15,137 nt of DNA from Bog-793 sp050010315 (GCA_050010315.1 JBEKLG010000216.1:1-15137); one strand, 5' to 3'. Shown: positions 6,220 to 12,603, numbered from the stretch's first letter. The notes: a model not told the origin generated them from the letters alone. Numbers and translations: made by a program.

Positions 6220-6965
6220 CGCTCGCCGCCCGTACCGGGCGGGACCGTTTCGGCTTGCTCGAGGGCGGCGTCGCCCAGCTCCTCGGAAACCGACACAAGG
6301 GCGAAATGGCCGTGAGACTTTAGGCCGGTATCCGGCACGAACACGGCGAAAATCTCGCGGATCGTGTCGCTTTTCCAGTCATCGGGCGGGAACGGTATCG
6401 GCGCCGCGGCGCCGAGCATGAGCGGGATTAGGAAAACGGTCCCGAGCCGGGCGTCGAGGGCCGTCGGGAGACCGCCCGTAAAGGTGGTCGACGTGCCGGC
6501 CGGTACGCGGTCTTTAGGGCCTATGGCGACGAAATAGCCGTCGCCCGTGCTGGCCGCGACTTGCAGCACGGCGCGCCGGCGCCCTCGGCTGAGGCCGAGG
6601 AGCTGAATAGGCGCCTCGCCCACTTGTACGGTCCGGGTCGACCAGCGCGCATTGCCGCGGCGCTCCGTGACGACGACGTGTACCTCGTGGTGCTCGCGGA
6701 CCGCGGGCTCCGGCCCGGGCTTGTGAGCTTGTACCTCCGGCCGCGTGATCTCGGCCTCCCGTTGCTCGCGCTCGAGTTCGGCCTGCCCGGGCGGGAGGAC
6801 GAGGGGCTCGGCGAGCGGCGGCTCGTCCGTGAGAGTCTCGGCCGGCAAGCCCTCGCCGTCGCCCTCGGCGAGTTGGCCCTCCGTGGCCCTTAGCTCGAGT
6901 TCGGCCTCCGGGTCCGGCTCGCCGAACATCGGCGCCGCGCCGGCGGCGCGGGACGTCTCAGGCAT
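6216..6965 (-). CDS. Putative virion protein: acidic N-terminus, beta-rich C-terminal domain
   Basis: 249 aa from ATG 6965, with GGGGAG upstream, overlapping the lysin gene by 8 nt. Residues 1-95 are Glu/Pro-rich and probably disordered. From about 97 a beta-rich domain follows (EVHVVVTERRGNARWS, APIQLLGLSRGRRRAVLQVA, GDGYFVAIGPKDRVPAGTST, then GTVFLIPLMLGAAAPIPFPP). The 'LQ...GDGYFVAIGP..RV' pattern recalls phage head-decoration or spike proteins, where a strand is followed by 'vyiG'. With the lysin it may be a vertex or spike component, but this is inferred from fold impression only. Confidence 0.7.
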   Translation of the reverse strand: MPETSRAAGAAPMFGEPDPEAELELRATEGQLAEGDGEGLPAETLTDEPPLAEPLVLPPGQAELEREQREAEITRPEVQAHKPGPEPAVREHHEVHVVVTERRGNARWSTRTVQVGEAPIQLLGLSRGRRRAVLQVAASTGDGYFVAIGPKDRVPAGTSTTFTGGLPTALDARLGTVFLIPLMLGAAAPIPFPPDDWKSDTIREIFAVFVPDTGLKSHGHFALVSVSEELGDAALEQAETVPPGTGGER

Positions 6966-8025
6966 CGGCCGGCGCTCCCCTCACGTCCGCGGCGGCCGTC
7001 GTGCCGGCGTCGCCGTAGTGGAAAATCCGACCGTCCTCGGTGAGCACGAAATAGCCGGCTCCGCTCGGCGTCGCGGCGATGGCGACGCATCCGTCGACGC
7101 CCGGCTCGCCGTGGTGCGGGAGCCGCACGGCCTCGACGCGCCCGAGCCGGGTGAGGGCGTAGTACCCGGTGCCCACGGTAGCCACGTCCACGAATTCATC
7201 GCCCACGAATTGATCGCCGCCGCCGAGAAACAGGCGGACATAGTCGGTGGGAGCGCCGACGGGCCCGGCGGACTTGTCCGCCGGCGTCGTGCTCGGCGCC
7301 TCGACGGGCTTGGCCTCCTCGGCCGCCGTCGGGTGTTTCGTCAATCCTAGAACGGGCGTCACTTGGCCCTCCTCTGAGATCGTGACAAGGCCGGACGGTA
7401 CGGAGAAATCGGTCGACATTAGTACGGCCGGCACGGCGAGGACGTTAAGGTCGATCTCGCCCGCCGGCGCGGCGACGTTGCCGGCATACTGCCAGGCGAA
7501 AAGGGGCGCCTCGAGTTTCGGCGTCGGCGGCGCGGCGGAGCCCGGCTCCCGGAGCCACGCGGCGAGCCATCGGCCGGCCATGCCGGCGGACGCGAGGGTC
7601 CGCTCGCTCCCGTAGATAACGGGCGTGAAACGCGCCGCCCGGGCGGCGCCGGAAAACAGGGCGATGACGTTGCCGAGCTGGGAGCCCATACGCTCGGCCC
7701 ACTTCTCCTCAATGTCGAGGGCGAGGGGCGCCCCGTGCGGCACGCCCCACGCCTCGGCCTCCCGGACGAGATCGACCGCGACGACGTCCTCGGGCATGAT
7801 CCACGGCCACGACTGAGGCGGGACAACTATCGGCCACGCCGCCTCGACGCCCTCGACGTGAAGGCCGGCATACTCGGCCCGTGTCCAGACGTGAACGGCG
7901 GAGCCGGCGACATAGACGCCCCACGCCCGGAAGGGCGAATGCCGGCCGTCGACTTCGATTACGCCGGCGCCGTAGCCTCCGGCGCGAGGCGTTGCCGAAT
8001 CGGCGGCGAGCACGATGGGGGGCAC
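6958..8025 (-). CDS. GH25-like (DUF1906/Rv2525c-type) lysin with C-terminal actinobacterial repeat
   Basis: 355 aa if started at GTG 8025, which a TACGAT box precedes by 8 nt (leaderless). Upstream codons to 8127 translate as unlikely Arg/Pro. Residues 4-200 show the fold signature: IVLAADSATP (Asp9), AWGVYVAGSAVHVWTRAEY (34-52), PIVVPPQSW, LALDIEE (Asp104, Glu106 as likely acids), VIYGSERTL, LFAWQYAGN (176-183) and EIDLNVLA (190-197). This fits a muramidase-like barrel that cuts peptidoglycan for entry or exit. After a Pro/Ala linker, 284-340 carries GYYALTRLGRVEAV and IAATPSGAGYFVLTEDGRIFHYGDA, a repeat seen in many actinobacterial secreted proteins. An internal RBS and GTG (7362) could also produce the tail alone. 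No signal peptide is seen, so it may be virion-borne or holin-dependent. Confidence 0.7.
   Translation of the reverse strand: MPPIVLAADSATPRAGGYGAGVIEVDGRHSPFRAWGVYVAGSAVHVWTRAEYAGLHVEGVEAAWPIVVPPQSWPWIMPEDVVAVDLVREAEAWGVPHGAPLALDIEEKWAERMGSQLGNVIALFSGAARAARFTPVIYGSERTLASAGMAGRWLAAWLREPGSAAPPTPKLEAPLFAWQYAGNVAAPAGEIDLNVLAVPAVLMSTDFSVPSGLVTISEEGQVTPVLGLTKHPTAAEEAKPVEAPSTTPADKSAGPVGAPTDYVRLFLGGGDQFVGDEFVDVATVGTGYYALTRLGRVEAVRLPHHGEPGVDGCVAIAATPSGAGYFVLTEDGRIFHYGDAGTTAAADVRGAPADA
7358..7374 (-). promoter_or_regulatory. Internal ribosome-binding site and GTG inside the lysin frame
   Basis: GAGGAGGGCCAAGTGAC is a 17-bp perfect copy of the RBS and start at 762-778. Here it lies in frame inside the lysin gene (residues EEGQVT), exactly at the junction between the hydrolase and the linker plus repeat tail. 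It could start a separate product of about 134 aa from 7362, so the gene may be a fusion of two once-separate genes or make two proteins. Confidence 0.5.
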
Positions 8026-8039
8026 GAGCGGGGATCGTA
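8026..8039 (-). promoter_or_regulatory. Leaderless-type -10 element for leftward transcription
   Basis: TACGAT (8039-8034, minus strand) fits the actinobacterial TAnnnT -10 consensus and ends 8 nt before the GTG at 8025, the usual spacing for transcripts that begin at the start codon. No Shine-Dalgarno precedes that GTG. No clear -35 is visible. Confidence 0.5.
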
Positions 8040-8061
8040 GCGCGCCGGCCCGCCTCGAGGG

Positions 8062-8076
8062 TACGATGGCCGCGTG
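8062..8076 (+). promoter_or_regulatory. Leaderless-type -10 element for rightward transcription
   Basis: TACGAT at 8062-8067 ends 6 nt before a GTG at 8074. It mirrors the leftward TACGAT 22 nt away, giving a symmetric divergent promoter. The -35 is not recognisable. Confidence 0.5.
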
Positions 8077-8118
8077 CGGGTGCGGGACATGTGGGGCGGG
8101 CCAGCGTGGCGGAGCTGA
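8074..8118 (+). CDS. Possible 14-aa leader peptide
   Basis: From the leaderless GTG at 8074 a 14-codon frame (MRVRDMWGGPAWRS) ends at TGA 8116-8118, overlapping the GTG of the next gene (8106). It could serve to bring ribosomes to that weakly signalled start. There is no evidence for function beyond its placement. Confidence 0.25.
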   Translation: MRVRDMWGGPAWRS

Positions 8119-8438
8119 CGCAGGCACAACGCGACGCCCTCCCGGCGTCGGCGTTCGCGATTCCCGAGCGGCGCGAGTATCCCTATCGGGGGCTCCCGGG
8201 CGGCCCGGAGAATAACCGGCGCCACGCCGCGAACGCCCTCGCCCGCGTCACTCACTACGGCACGCCCGAGGAGAAAGCTCGAGTCCGGGCGGCCGTCGCC
8301 GCCGAGTATCCCGACATGCGGGAGCACGAGCGCGGCGAGGACGTCGTCGTCACTGACCGGAGCGGCCAGCACGGCGCCCGGGTCCGTCGGGGCCGGCACG
8401 TCGCCGGCGTGAAGGTGTACCGGAAAGCGGAGGCTTAG
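8106..8438 (+). CDS. LPxSAFA-domain phage-type protein (DUF6582-like)
   Basis: 110 aa from GTG 8106. A short conserved-type domain spans residues 10-72: LPASAFAIPERREYPY, ENNRRHAANALARVTHYGTP, EEKARVRAAVAAEYPDM. This pattern (LPxSxFA, a YP[IL]-like step, H..NALAR....GT.EEKA.V..A), which I recall as DUF6582, is common in actinophage and other phage proteins, often near head genes. Its biochemical role is unknown. The C-terminus is basic (GARVRRGRHVAGVKVYRK). It is the first substantial gene of the rightward arm. Confidence 0.7.
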   Translation: MAELTQAQRDALPASAFAIPERREYPYRGLPGGPENNRRHAANALARVTHYGTPEEKARVRAAVAAEYPDMREHERGEDVVVTDRSGQHGARVRRGRHVAGVKVYRKAEA

Positions 8439-8789
8439 ATGCCGGAGGTTGCGGGAGCTGGCAAGGGTGACGCGCCGGCCGATCCGTGGGCGGATTGGAC
8501 GGACGACGAGAAGGCCGAATACGCCGCGAGCGAGAAATTCCGCAAGCGCCACGCGAGCGAGGTAGCGGACGAGATTTTCGAGCGGCTGTTTGGCACGCCC
8601 GAGGGCGGCGAGACGGTCGGCCCCGACGGTGCCGACGCCGAGCCGACGCCGGGAGCCGTCGGCAAGCCGGGGGCGGCGGCGGTCACGCCCGGAACGCCGT
8701 GGTTTGACCGGCCGCTGTTCTCCCGTAAGGCCAAGCCGCCGGCCGCGCCGGCCGCGCCGGCCAAGCCGGCGCCGGCGGCCAAGTCGTGA
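8439..8789 (+). CDS. Acidic, Ala/Pro-rich hypothetical protein
   Basis: 116 aa starting immediately after the previous stop. Residues 16-52 are charged helical (DPWADWTDDEKAEYAAS, then FRKRHASEVADEIFERLFG). The rest is low-complexity Pro/Ala/Gly with a short TPWFDRPLFSRKA island. Probably a flexible structural or scaffold-like protein; no family is recognised. Confidence 0.65.
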   Translation: MPEVAGAGKGDAPADPWADWTDDEKAEYAASEKFRKRHASEVADEIFERLFGTPEGGETVGPDGADAEPTPGAVGKPGAAAVTPGTPWFDRPLFSRKAKPPAAPAAPAKPAPAAKS

Positions 8790-8908
8790 GGGCCGGAGGG
8801 TTGGGGCGCCGCGGCGGGCTCGTCGTGGCGCGGTTTATCGTGAGCGCCGCGGCGGTCGGCGTCGCCGTGGCGGCGTGGTCGGTGCGGAGGGTGACGCGTG
8901 GACGCTGA
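8786..8908 (+). CDS. Small single-span membrane protein
   Basis: 40 aa from GTG 8786, a GTGA overlap with the previous stop. A basic N-terminus (RAGGLGRRGG) precedes one membrane helix (LVVARFIVSAAAVGVAVAAW) and a basic tail (VRRVTRGR). It is too short for usual gene calling, but its start and stop overlap both neighbours. Probably a minor component of the virion's internal membrane. Confidence 0.6.
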   Translation: MRAGGLGRRGGLVVARFIVSAAAVGVAVAAWSVRRVTRGR

Positions 8909-9074
8909 CGAAATGGCAAAGGCGCGGACGATGCTCGCCGCGCTCGGGCCCGAGTGGCGCGCCTGGGTTAAGGCACTCGTCGAGGACGAGAACAACGCGG
9001 AGGCGGTGCAAAAGCTCCTCGAGCGGTTCGGCGTCCCGCTCGAGGACTTGAAGGCGGCGCTCGCCGATGTCTGA
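8898..9074 (+). CDS. Small acidic helical protein
   Basis: 58 aa from GTG 8898, with GGAGG 6 nt upstream (8887-8891), overlapping the genes on both sides. The sequence is helical and acidic (MAKARTMLAALGPEWRAWVK, then ENNAEAVQKLLERFGVPLED). No family is recognised. Confidence 0.65.
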   Translation: MDADEMAKARTMLAALGPEWRAWVKALVEDENNAEAVQKLLERFGVPLEDLKAALADV

Positions 9075-9819
9075 CGTTCTCGCCGATGATGCCGAACAGA
9101 CGCCCGTGAGAGAGGCGCCGGCCGACGGTTTCTACTGTGACCAGCCCGGCTGTGAAAAGGGCCCGTTCAAGAGCAAGGGCGCCCTCGGCGGTCACATGTT
9201 CATGTCGCACGGAATCCGGGTCGGGAAAAAGGCCGAAAGAGAGAAAGCGCCGCCGCCTAAGCTGTCGCCGGCGGGCAAAGCTCCGGGCAAGCCCTTAGCG
9301 TCTCGCCTCGAGGGCTCATTCGGGATTATCGGCGTCGGCGTCGCGGTCCTCGAGCCCTACGATGGCCGTTGCATTACCGCCGGCGCGCATGACCTCGGCG
9401 TCTCCCTCGAGGCGTTGACGGAGGCGTATCCGGAAACCCGGAAATATGTCGAAATGCTCTGCTTAGACTCGCCGGCGCTTGCCGTCGTGCTCGCGGTGCT
9501 CCCTATCGTGCTCCCGATTCTCAAGCACCACGGCGTCATTCGGATTCCGCTCCCTGGCCCCTACGCCGGCCCGACGGACACGGAGCCGAAAGCTACGCCG
9601 GCCGGCGGGCCCTCGAGCCCGGGAGGCCCGGGCGTCGACCTAACGGCGCTCCTCGGAATGCTCCCGCCCGACATGCGCGCGCCGATGCAAGGCACGGCGG
9701 CGGCCCCGCGGCCGATGGGCGAGGGCGCCCCGCCCTCGGCCGGGCCGGAGCCGGGGCCGCAACCGGCGCCCTCGGCCGAGGACGAGGCGCCCTCATTCGA
9801 GGACGGTGTCGCGACGTAG
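9067..9819 (+). CDS. C2H2 zinc-finger membrane-associated protein
   Basis: 250 aa from ATG 9067. Residues 22-50 form a C2H2-type finger, C24-x4-C29-x13-H43-x4-H48 (with FKSKGALGGHMFMSHGI). Then comes a basic Pro/Lys linker. Next is a domain at 80-160 (FGIIGVGVAVLEPYDGRCI, DLGVSLEALTEAYPETRKYV) ending in a hydrophobic helix (PALAVVLAVLPIVLPILKHHG, 136-156). The remaining 90 residues are Pro/Gly-rich and acidic. The layout of an N-terminal nucleic-acid or protein-binding finger, a membrane-contacting middle and a disordered tail suits a virion protein bridging DNA and membrane next to the packaging ATPase. This role is inference. The finger is clear from the residues. Confidence 0.7.
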   Translation: MSDVLADDAEQTPVREAPADGFYCDQPGCEKGPFKSKGALGGHMFMSHGIRVGKKAEREKAPPPKLSPAGKAPGKPLASRLEGSFGIIGVGVAVLEPYDGRCITAGAHDLGVSLEALTEAYPETRKYVEMLCLDSPALAVVLAVLPIVLPILKHHGVIRIPLPGPYAGPTDTEPKATPAGGPSSPGGPGVDLTALLGMLPPDMRAPMQGTAAAPRPMGEGAPPSAGPEPGPQPAPSAEDEAPSFEDGVAT

Positions 9820-10024
9820 GCAGGGCAAGGCCAAGGGCGGACGAGCGGCGCGTCACCATGAGCCCCAGGGCCTCGCCCCGCCGCCCGAGTTCCGATGGCG
9901 CGACCCGGACGCCCGCGACAACCTCGCGGACGGCCGGCGTATGGTCGACGAGTATTTCGAGCGGAAAGCGGAGCGCGAGCGAGCCGAGAAGGGCGCGGCC
10001 CGGCGGCGTGGGGAGGGGAGCTAA
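9806..10024 (+). CDS. Small basic protein upstream of the packaging ATPase
   Basis: 72 aa from GTG 9806, overlapping the previous gene by 14 nt. It is strongly charged (RRRQGKAKGGRAARHH at the start, MVDEYFERKAERERAEKGAA toward the end). The stop overlaps the ATPase start as TAATG, so the two are probably co-translated. It may be a DNA-binding or packaging accessory; no family is recognised. Confidence 0.65.
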   Translation: MSRRRQGKAKGGRAARHHEPQGLAPPPEFRWRDPDARDNLADGRRMVDEYFERKAERERAEKGAARRRGEGS

Positions 10025-10752
10025 TGCCGTCGCGTGCGGAGCGCGAACGGACGTCGACCGTCGAGGTTCTCGACTGGCCGCGGTTTTTTCGCGATTGGCG
10101 GTGGAAGCCCGGCGAGCACGTCACCATCATTGGCCCGAACGGGCAAGGCAAGTCGACGCTCGCGTGCCAGCTCGAAAGCAAGCGGTCCTATATTGCCAAG
10201 CTCACGAGCAAGCCTCGCGACCCGCTTTTCGACGAGCTGGTGCGGCGCGGGTGGACGCGCGTGAGCCGCTGGCCCCGGGCGACGGCGGACGATTCGCACG
10301 GCCGGCGCCGGCTTATCTTGTGGGTGCCGACGGCCACGGTCGCGCAGGTGCCGCGCACCGCGAAGGTATTCCGCGAGGCCCTCGAGGCCATGATGCGCGA
10401 GGGCGGGTGGGTGTGCGACATTGACGAGCTATTGTTCGCGGCCGATCCGAAATGGCTCGCCCTCGGCCGGCATTTCGAGCTTATGTGGCAACAAGCGCGC
10501 ACCCTGAAAGTTTCATTAATTGTTCTATCGCAGCGCTCGGCGCACATCCCGCTATTGGCTTATGACCAGGTGGAACATTTGTTTGTATTCCGGGAAAACG
10601 ACCTCCGGGGGGCCGACAGAATCGGCGAAATGGCCGGGCTTGACCGTTTCGAGGTTCGCGACGTGGTCCGCGACCTTAAGCGTTTCGAGACGCTTTACAT
10701 CGGCGTAAGGACGGGGCGCCTCGTGCGGACTCAAGCGCCCGTCATCATATGA
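10024..10752 (+). CDS. FtsK/HerA-superfamily genome packaging ATPase (PRD1 P9-like)
   Basis: 242 aa from ATG 10024, with a strong GGGGAGGGGAG RBS. The Walker A motif GPNGQGKST is at 37-45 (Lys43). Walker B is VCDIDELLF at 130-138 (Asp134, Glu135). A polar sensor strand follows (LIVLSQRSA, 165-173, Gln170), with a likely arginine finger region at WQQARTLK (155-162) and a terminal strand LFVFREND. Size and motif order match packaging ATPases of internal-membrane viruses (about 210-260 aa), which power DNA entry through a membrane-containing vertex. As in PRD1 and Bam35 it lies upstream of the capsid gene with small proteins in between. I am confident of the superfamily; the viral packaging role follows from context. 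Confidence 0.85.
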   Translation: MPSRAERERTSTVEVLDWPRFFRDWRWKPGEHVTIIGPNGQGKSTLACQLESKRSYIAKLTSKPRDPLFDELVRRGWTRVSRWPRATADDSHGRRRLILWVPTATVAQVPRTAKVFREALEAMMREGGWVCDIDELLFAADPKWLALGRHFELMWQQARTLKVSLIVLSQRSAHIPLLAYDQVEHLFVFRENDLRGADRIGEMAGLDRFEVRDVVRDLKRFETLYIGVRTGRLVRTQAPVII

Positions 10753-10928
10753 GCGCCGATCCTGCCCGCCGGATTCGCCGGCGCCGGGAGCTTGAGGCCC
10801 GGGCCCACGCCCCGCGCCGGAACGCCGGTCACGCCCGGGCCTGGTGGCTCCTCCGGGGCGAGTGGCACGGCCCGCAAGCAAAGGCCGCGGCACGCCTCGC
10901 CGACATGCTCGCCGAGAGACGGCGATGA
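10749..10928 (+). CDS. Small Arg-rich protein
   Basis: 59 aa from ATG 10749, an ATGA overlap with the ATPase stop, ending in an ATGA overlap with the next frame. Very basic (RRIRRRRELEARAHAPRRN), with a central WWLLRGEWHGPQ. Probably nucleic-acid or membrane binding. No family is recognised. Confidence 0.55.
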   Translation: MSADPARRIRRRRELEARAHAPRRNAGHARAWWLLRGEWHGPQAKAAARLADMLAERRR

Positions 10929-11134
10929 CCCGCCCTCTCCGGGCGTTTCGGGGCTCTGCCCGCGAGCGCGCCATCGCGCGGAGGATGACCGCGAAGGCCG
11001 TGCCGGGCCTCGGCGTGCTGGCGGCACGGGACTACTCGAGGCGCCGGCCGTGGGGGATGCTTGACGCGGGGGGCCCGGGGCGCGCTAGTCTCGCGCCCGT
11101 GGAACTTGTCGACGATCTCGGGGCCGCGTCTTAA
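10925..11134 (+). CDS. Small basic protein, possibly continuing into a membrane segment by frameshift
   Basis: 69 aa from ATG 10925 (ATGA overlap). Basic N-terminus (RPLRAFRGSARERAIARRMT), ending VELVDDLGAAS. Its last third also contains a promoter and an in-frame leaderless GTG (11099). In the -1 frame a clear transmembrane ORF begins about 10 nt before its stop, so the true product may be a 112-aa protein with basic cytoplasmic and membrane parts if slippage occurs, or a base is missing, at GGGG 11120-11123. Confidence 0.5.
   Translation: MTRPLRAFRGSARERAIARRMTAKAVPGLGVLAARDYSRRRPWGMLDAGGPGRASLAPVELVDDLGAAS
11061..11101 (+). promoter_or_regulatory. Internal promoter upstream of the capsid gene
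   Basis: TTGACG (11061-11066) is followed after 19 nt by TAGTCT (11086-11091), and a GTG follows 7 nt later at 11099, fitting a leaderless actinobacterial promoter. It would give extra transcription of the capsid and membrane-protein genes. Confidence 0.45.
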
Positions 11135-11262
11135 CCGGCTTTATCGGTTTCCTGGTTTTTCTGTGCTGGCTCGTCGTCGCTCACTTCGCGTTCTACATGA
11201 TCCACTGTTTTTGGCCGGATTCCCTGATCGCGCACGCGCTCGGGGCCATCGGCCTCGGCTGA
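11128..11262 (+). CDS. Small membrane protein ORF lacking a standard start
   Basis: This frame is open from 11089 to the TGA at 11260-11262 and reads VLTGFIGFLVFLCWLVVAHF followed by AFYMIHCFWPDSLIAHALG, plainly a membrane helix plus amphipathic tail (44 aa from 11128). No ATG/GTG/TTG precedes the helix in frame, and the first ATG (codon 24) would remove it. Either it is fused by a -1 shift to the gene starting at 10925 or 11099, or it uses a non-standard start near CGC GTC, or a G is missing at 11120-11123. Its location between ATPase and capsid genes matches small membrane proteins of other tectiviruses. Confidence 0.5.
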   Translation, partial: VLTGFIGFLVFLCWLVVAHFAFYMIHCFWPDSLIAHALGAIGLG

Positions 11263-11264
11263 CC

Positions 11265-11386
11265 GGGGGAGGCGCGTAGTACCGGCTATCAAACAGCAAA
11301 CGGGCGGGAGCACGACGGGCAAGGGCTCCGGGCCTACCGCAAAGGCCGTCACGTTCCGGCGCTCGGCGTTTGAGCATGCCGAGCTT
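11265..11386 (+). other. Probable 5' extension of the capsid gene without a standard start codon
   Basis: GGGGGAGG (11265-11272) is an excellent RBS, and 6 nt later the capsid frame reads GTA CCG GCT ATC AAA CAG..., giving VPAIKQQTGGSTTGKG, then AKAVTFRRSAFEHAEL, and running without a stop into the GTG at 11387. A basic, flexible or helical N-terminus is what membrane-facing capsid proteins of this lineage have. The expected start position holds GTA, so the start is either non-standard or altered by a sequence error. Confidence 0.5.
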
Positions 11387-12439
11387 GTGAATCAGCAAAC
11401 CGTGCAGCTCGGGGCCGCCGCCGTCCCGTTCGGCAACATCTCGAGCATTCCGGCTTACGGTTTTCTCCGCGGCCTATGGCTGCACCTAACGGCCACGGGC
11501 GGCGCCGCCGGCGGGACTAACGCCGTCGAGGCGGTCCCGGACGGCCGTTTCGCCGCTCTGTCGCTCACGATCTCGGACGTGTCCGGGAACCCGTTCTATG
11601 GGCCCTTCCCGGCGGGGTTCTTTATGTCCGCCATTCAGAAATACGGCGGCTATCGCTACGCTTTCGATCCGCGGGTGCTGTCGACGGCGCCGACGGTCGA
11701 CGGCGATTTCGACGTGTGGTATTACGTCCCGCTCGAGCTGATCAAGCGGAGCGGCCTCGGGTCGATAACGAACCTCAACGCCGCGGCGAGTTATCAAATC
11801 GCGGCGACACTGTCGCCGGCGGCGACGATCTTCTCGACGTCTCCCGGCACACTCCCGGCGGTAACGCTGGCGGTCTACATGGAAGATTGGTCGCAACCGC
11901 CCGCGCAGGACGTCCTCGGGAACCTGCTCACCCGGCAACCTCCGGCCCTCGGGGCTACGCAGTTCTGCACGTTGCAGAGCTACGCCGTGGCCGGCGCCGG
12001 GTATCAGAATCTCAAGCTCAACCGGGTCGGCTACTACATTCGGAACCTTATCCTCGTCGACACGAATGCGAGCGGGGTCCGTTCGGACACGCCGACGCCG
12101 CCGGTTATTGAGCTGTGGAAAGACAATCAACAGGTGTTCATTCAGCCGGCGACGCTCCTCCGTGCGAAGGCGTACACGGACTTCGGGTACGGCTACGCGG
12201 CGGCCAACCTCGACACGGAGGGTTACCAGGACACGGGAATCTACGTCATCGAATTTGACAACGATTTCGGCCTCCAGCCCGGCAACGAATTGCGGAACGG
12301 CTACCTCGCGACGCTGCAATCGACGAAGCTCGAGCTTCGGGGCGCGTTCCAGGCGGCGGCGACTCTCTACGTCATAACGAATGACGTCGCCCCGCCGGAG
12401 GGCATGCCCGGGTCGATCTTCTTCCCGGCGACGCTGTAG
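11387..12439 (+). CDS. Double-jelly-roll major capsid protein (PRD1 P3-like)
   Basis: 350 aa from the first standard start (GTG 11387), probably about 386 aa if it begins near 11279. The protein is beta-rich with two halves. In the first, ISSIPAYGFLRGLWLHLTAT (18-37) and FDVWYYVPLELIKRSGLGSI (106-125) parallel PRD1 P3 'VGIVKGFLVKVTA' and 'YYWVPLAYSETDLTG'. In the second, NLKLNRVGYYIRNLILVDTN then PPVIELWKDNQQVF repeats the 'strand, turn, lipid-side' pattern common to these proteins. P3 has 395 and Bam35 MCP about 356 residues, so the length fits. Trimers would tile a pseudo-hexagonal icosahedral shell over an internal membrane. GTG 11387 has no good RBS, unlike the upstream site. This is the diagnostic gene for the window. 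Confidence 0.8.
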   Translation: MNQQTVQLGAAAVPFGNISSIPAYGFLRGLWLHLTATGGAAGGTNAVEAVPDGRFAALSLTISDVSGNPFYGPFPAGFFMSAIQKYGGYRYAFDPRVLSTAPTVDGDFDVWYYVPLELIKRSGLGSITNLNAAASYQIAATLSPAATIFSTSPGTLPAVTLAVYMEDWSQPPAQDVLGNLLTRQPPALGATQFCTLQSYAVAGAGYQNLKLNRVGYYIRNLILVDTNASGVRSDTPTPPVIELWKDNQQVFIQPATLLRAKAYTDFGYGYAAANLDTEGYQDTGIYVIEFDNDFGLQPGNELRNGYLATLQSTKLELRGAFQAAATLYVITNDVAPPEGMPGSIFFPATL

Positions 12440-12451
12440 ACAGGGGCCGAC

Positions 12452-12601
12452 ATGGCGCTAGGTGATGGCACGGCGGCGAACGGGGGCTTGTCGCTCGCGC
12501 GATTCGACGCCTCGACGGTGCTCGCGCTCCTCGTCCTCGCGGCTCTGATAATCGTGCTGGGCGTTCACATGAGCGTTTCGGCCTCACTCGGAAAGGGGTA
12601 G
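12452..12601 (+). CDS. Small membrane protein following the capsid gene
   Basis: 49 aa from ATG 12452, with AGGGG upstream, 12 nt after the capsid stop. A polar N-terminus (ALGDGTAANGGLSLARFDAS) precedes one helix (TVLALLVLAALIIVLGVHM). Probably a minor virion membrane protein. Confidence 0.65.
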   Translation: MALGDGTAANGGLSLARFDASTVLALLVLAALIIVLGVHMSVSASLGKG

Positions 12602-12603
12602 GC

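Noticed and set aside
9561..10181. 206-aa leftward frame
   Set aside because: Antisense shadow across the zinc-finger and ATPase genes, Arg/Pro/Ser-rich.
11486..12319. 277-aa leftward frame
   Set aside because: Antisense shadow of the capsid gene with a strongly Arg/Val-biased translation.
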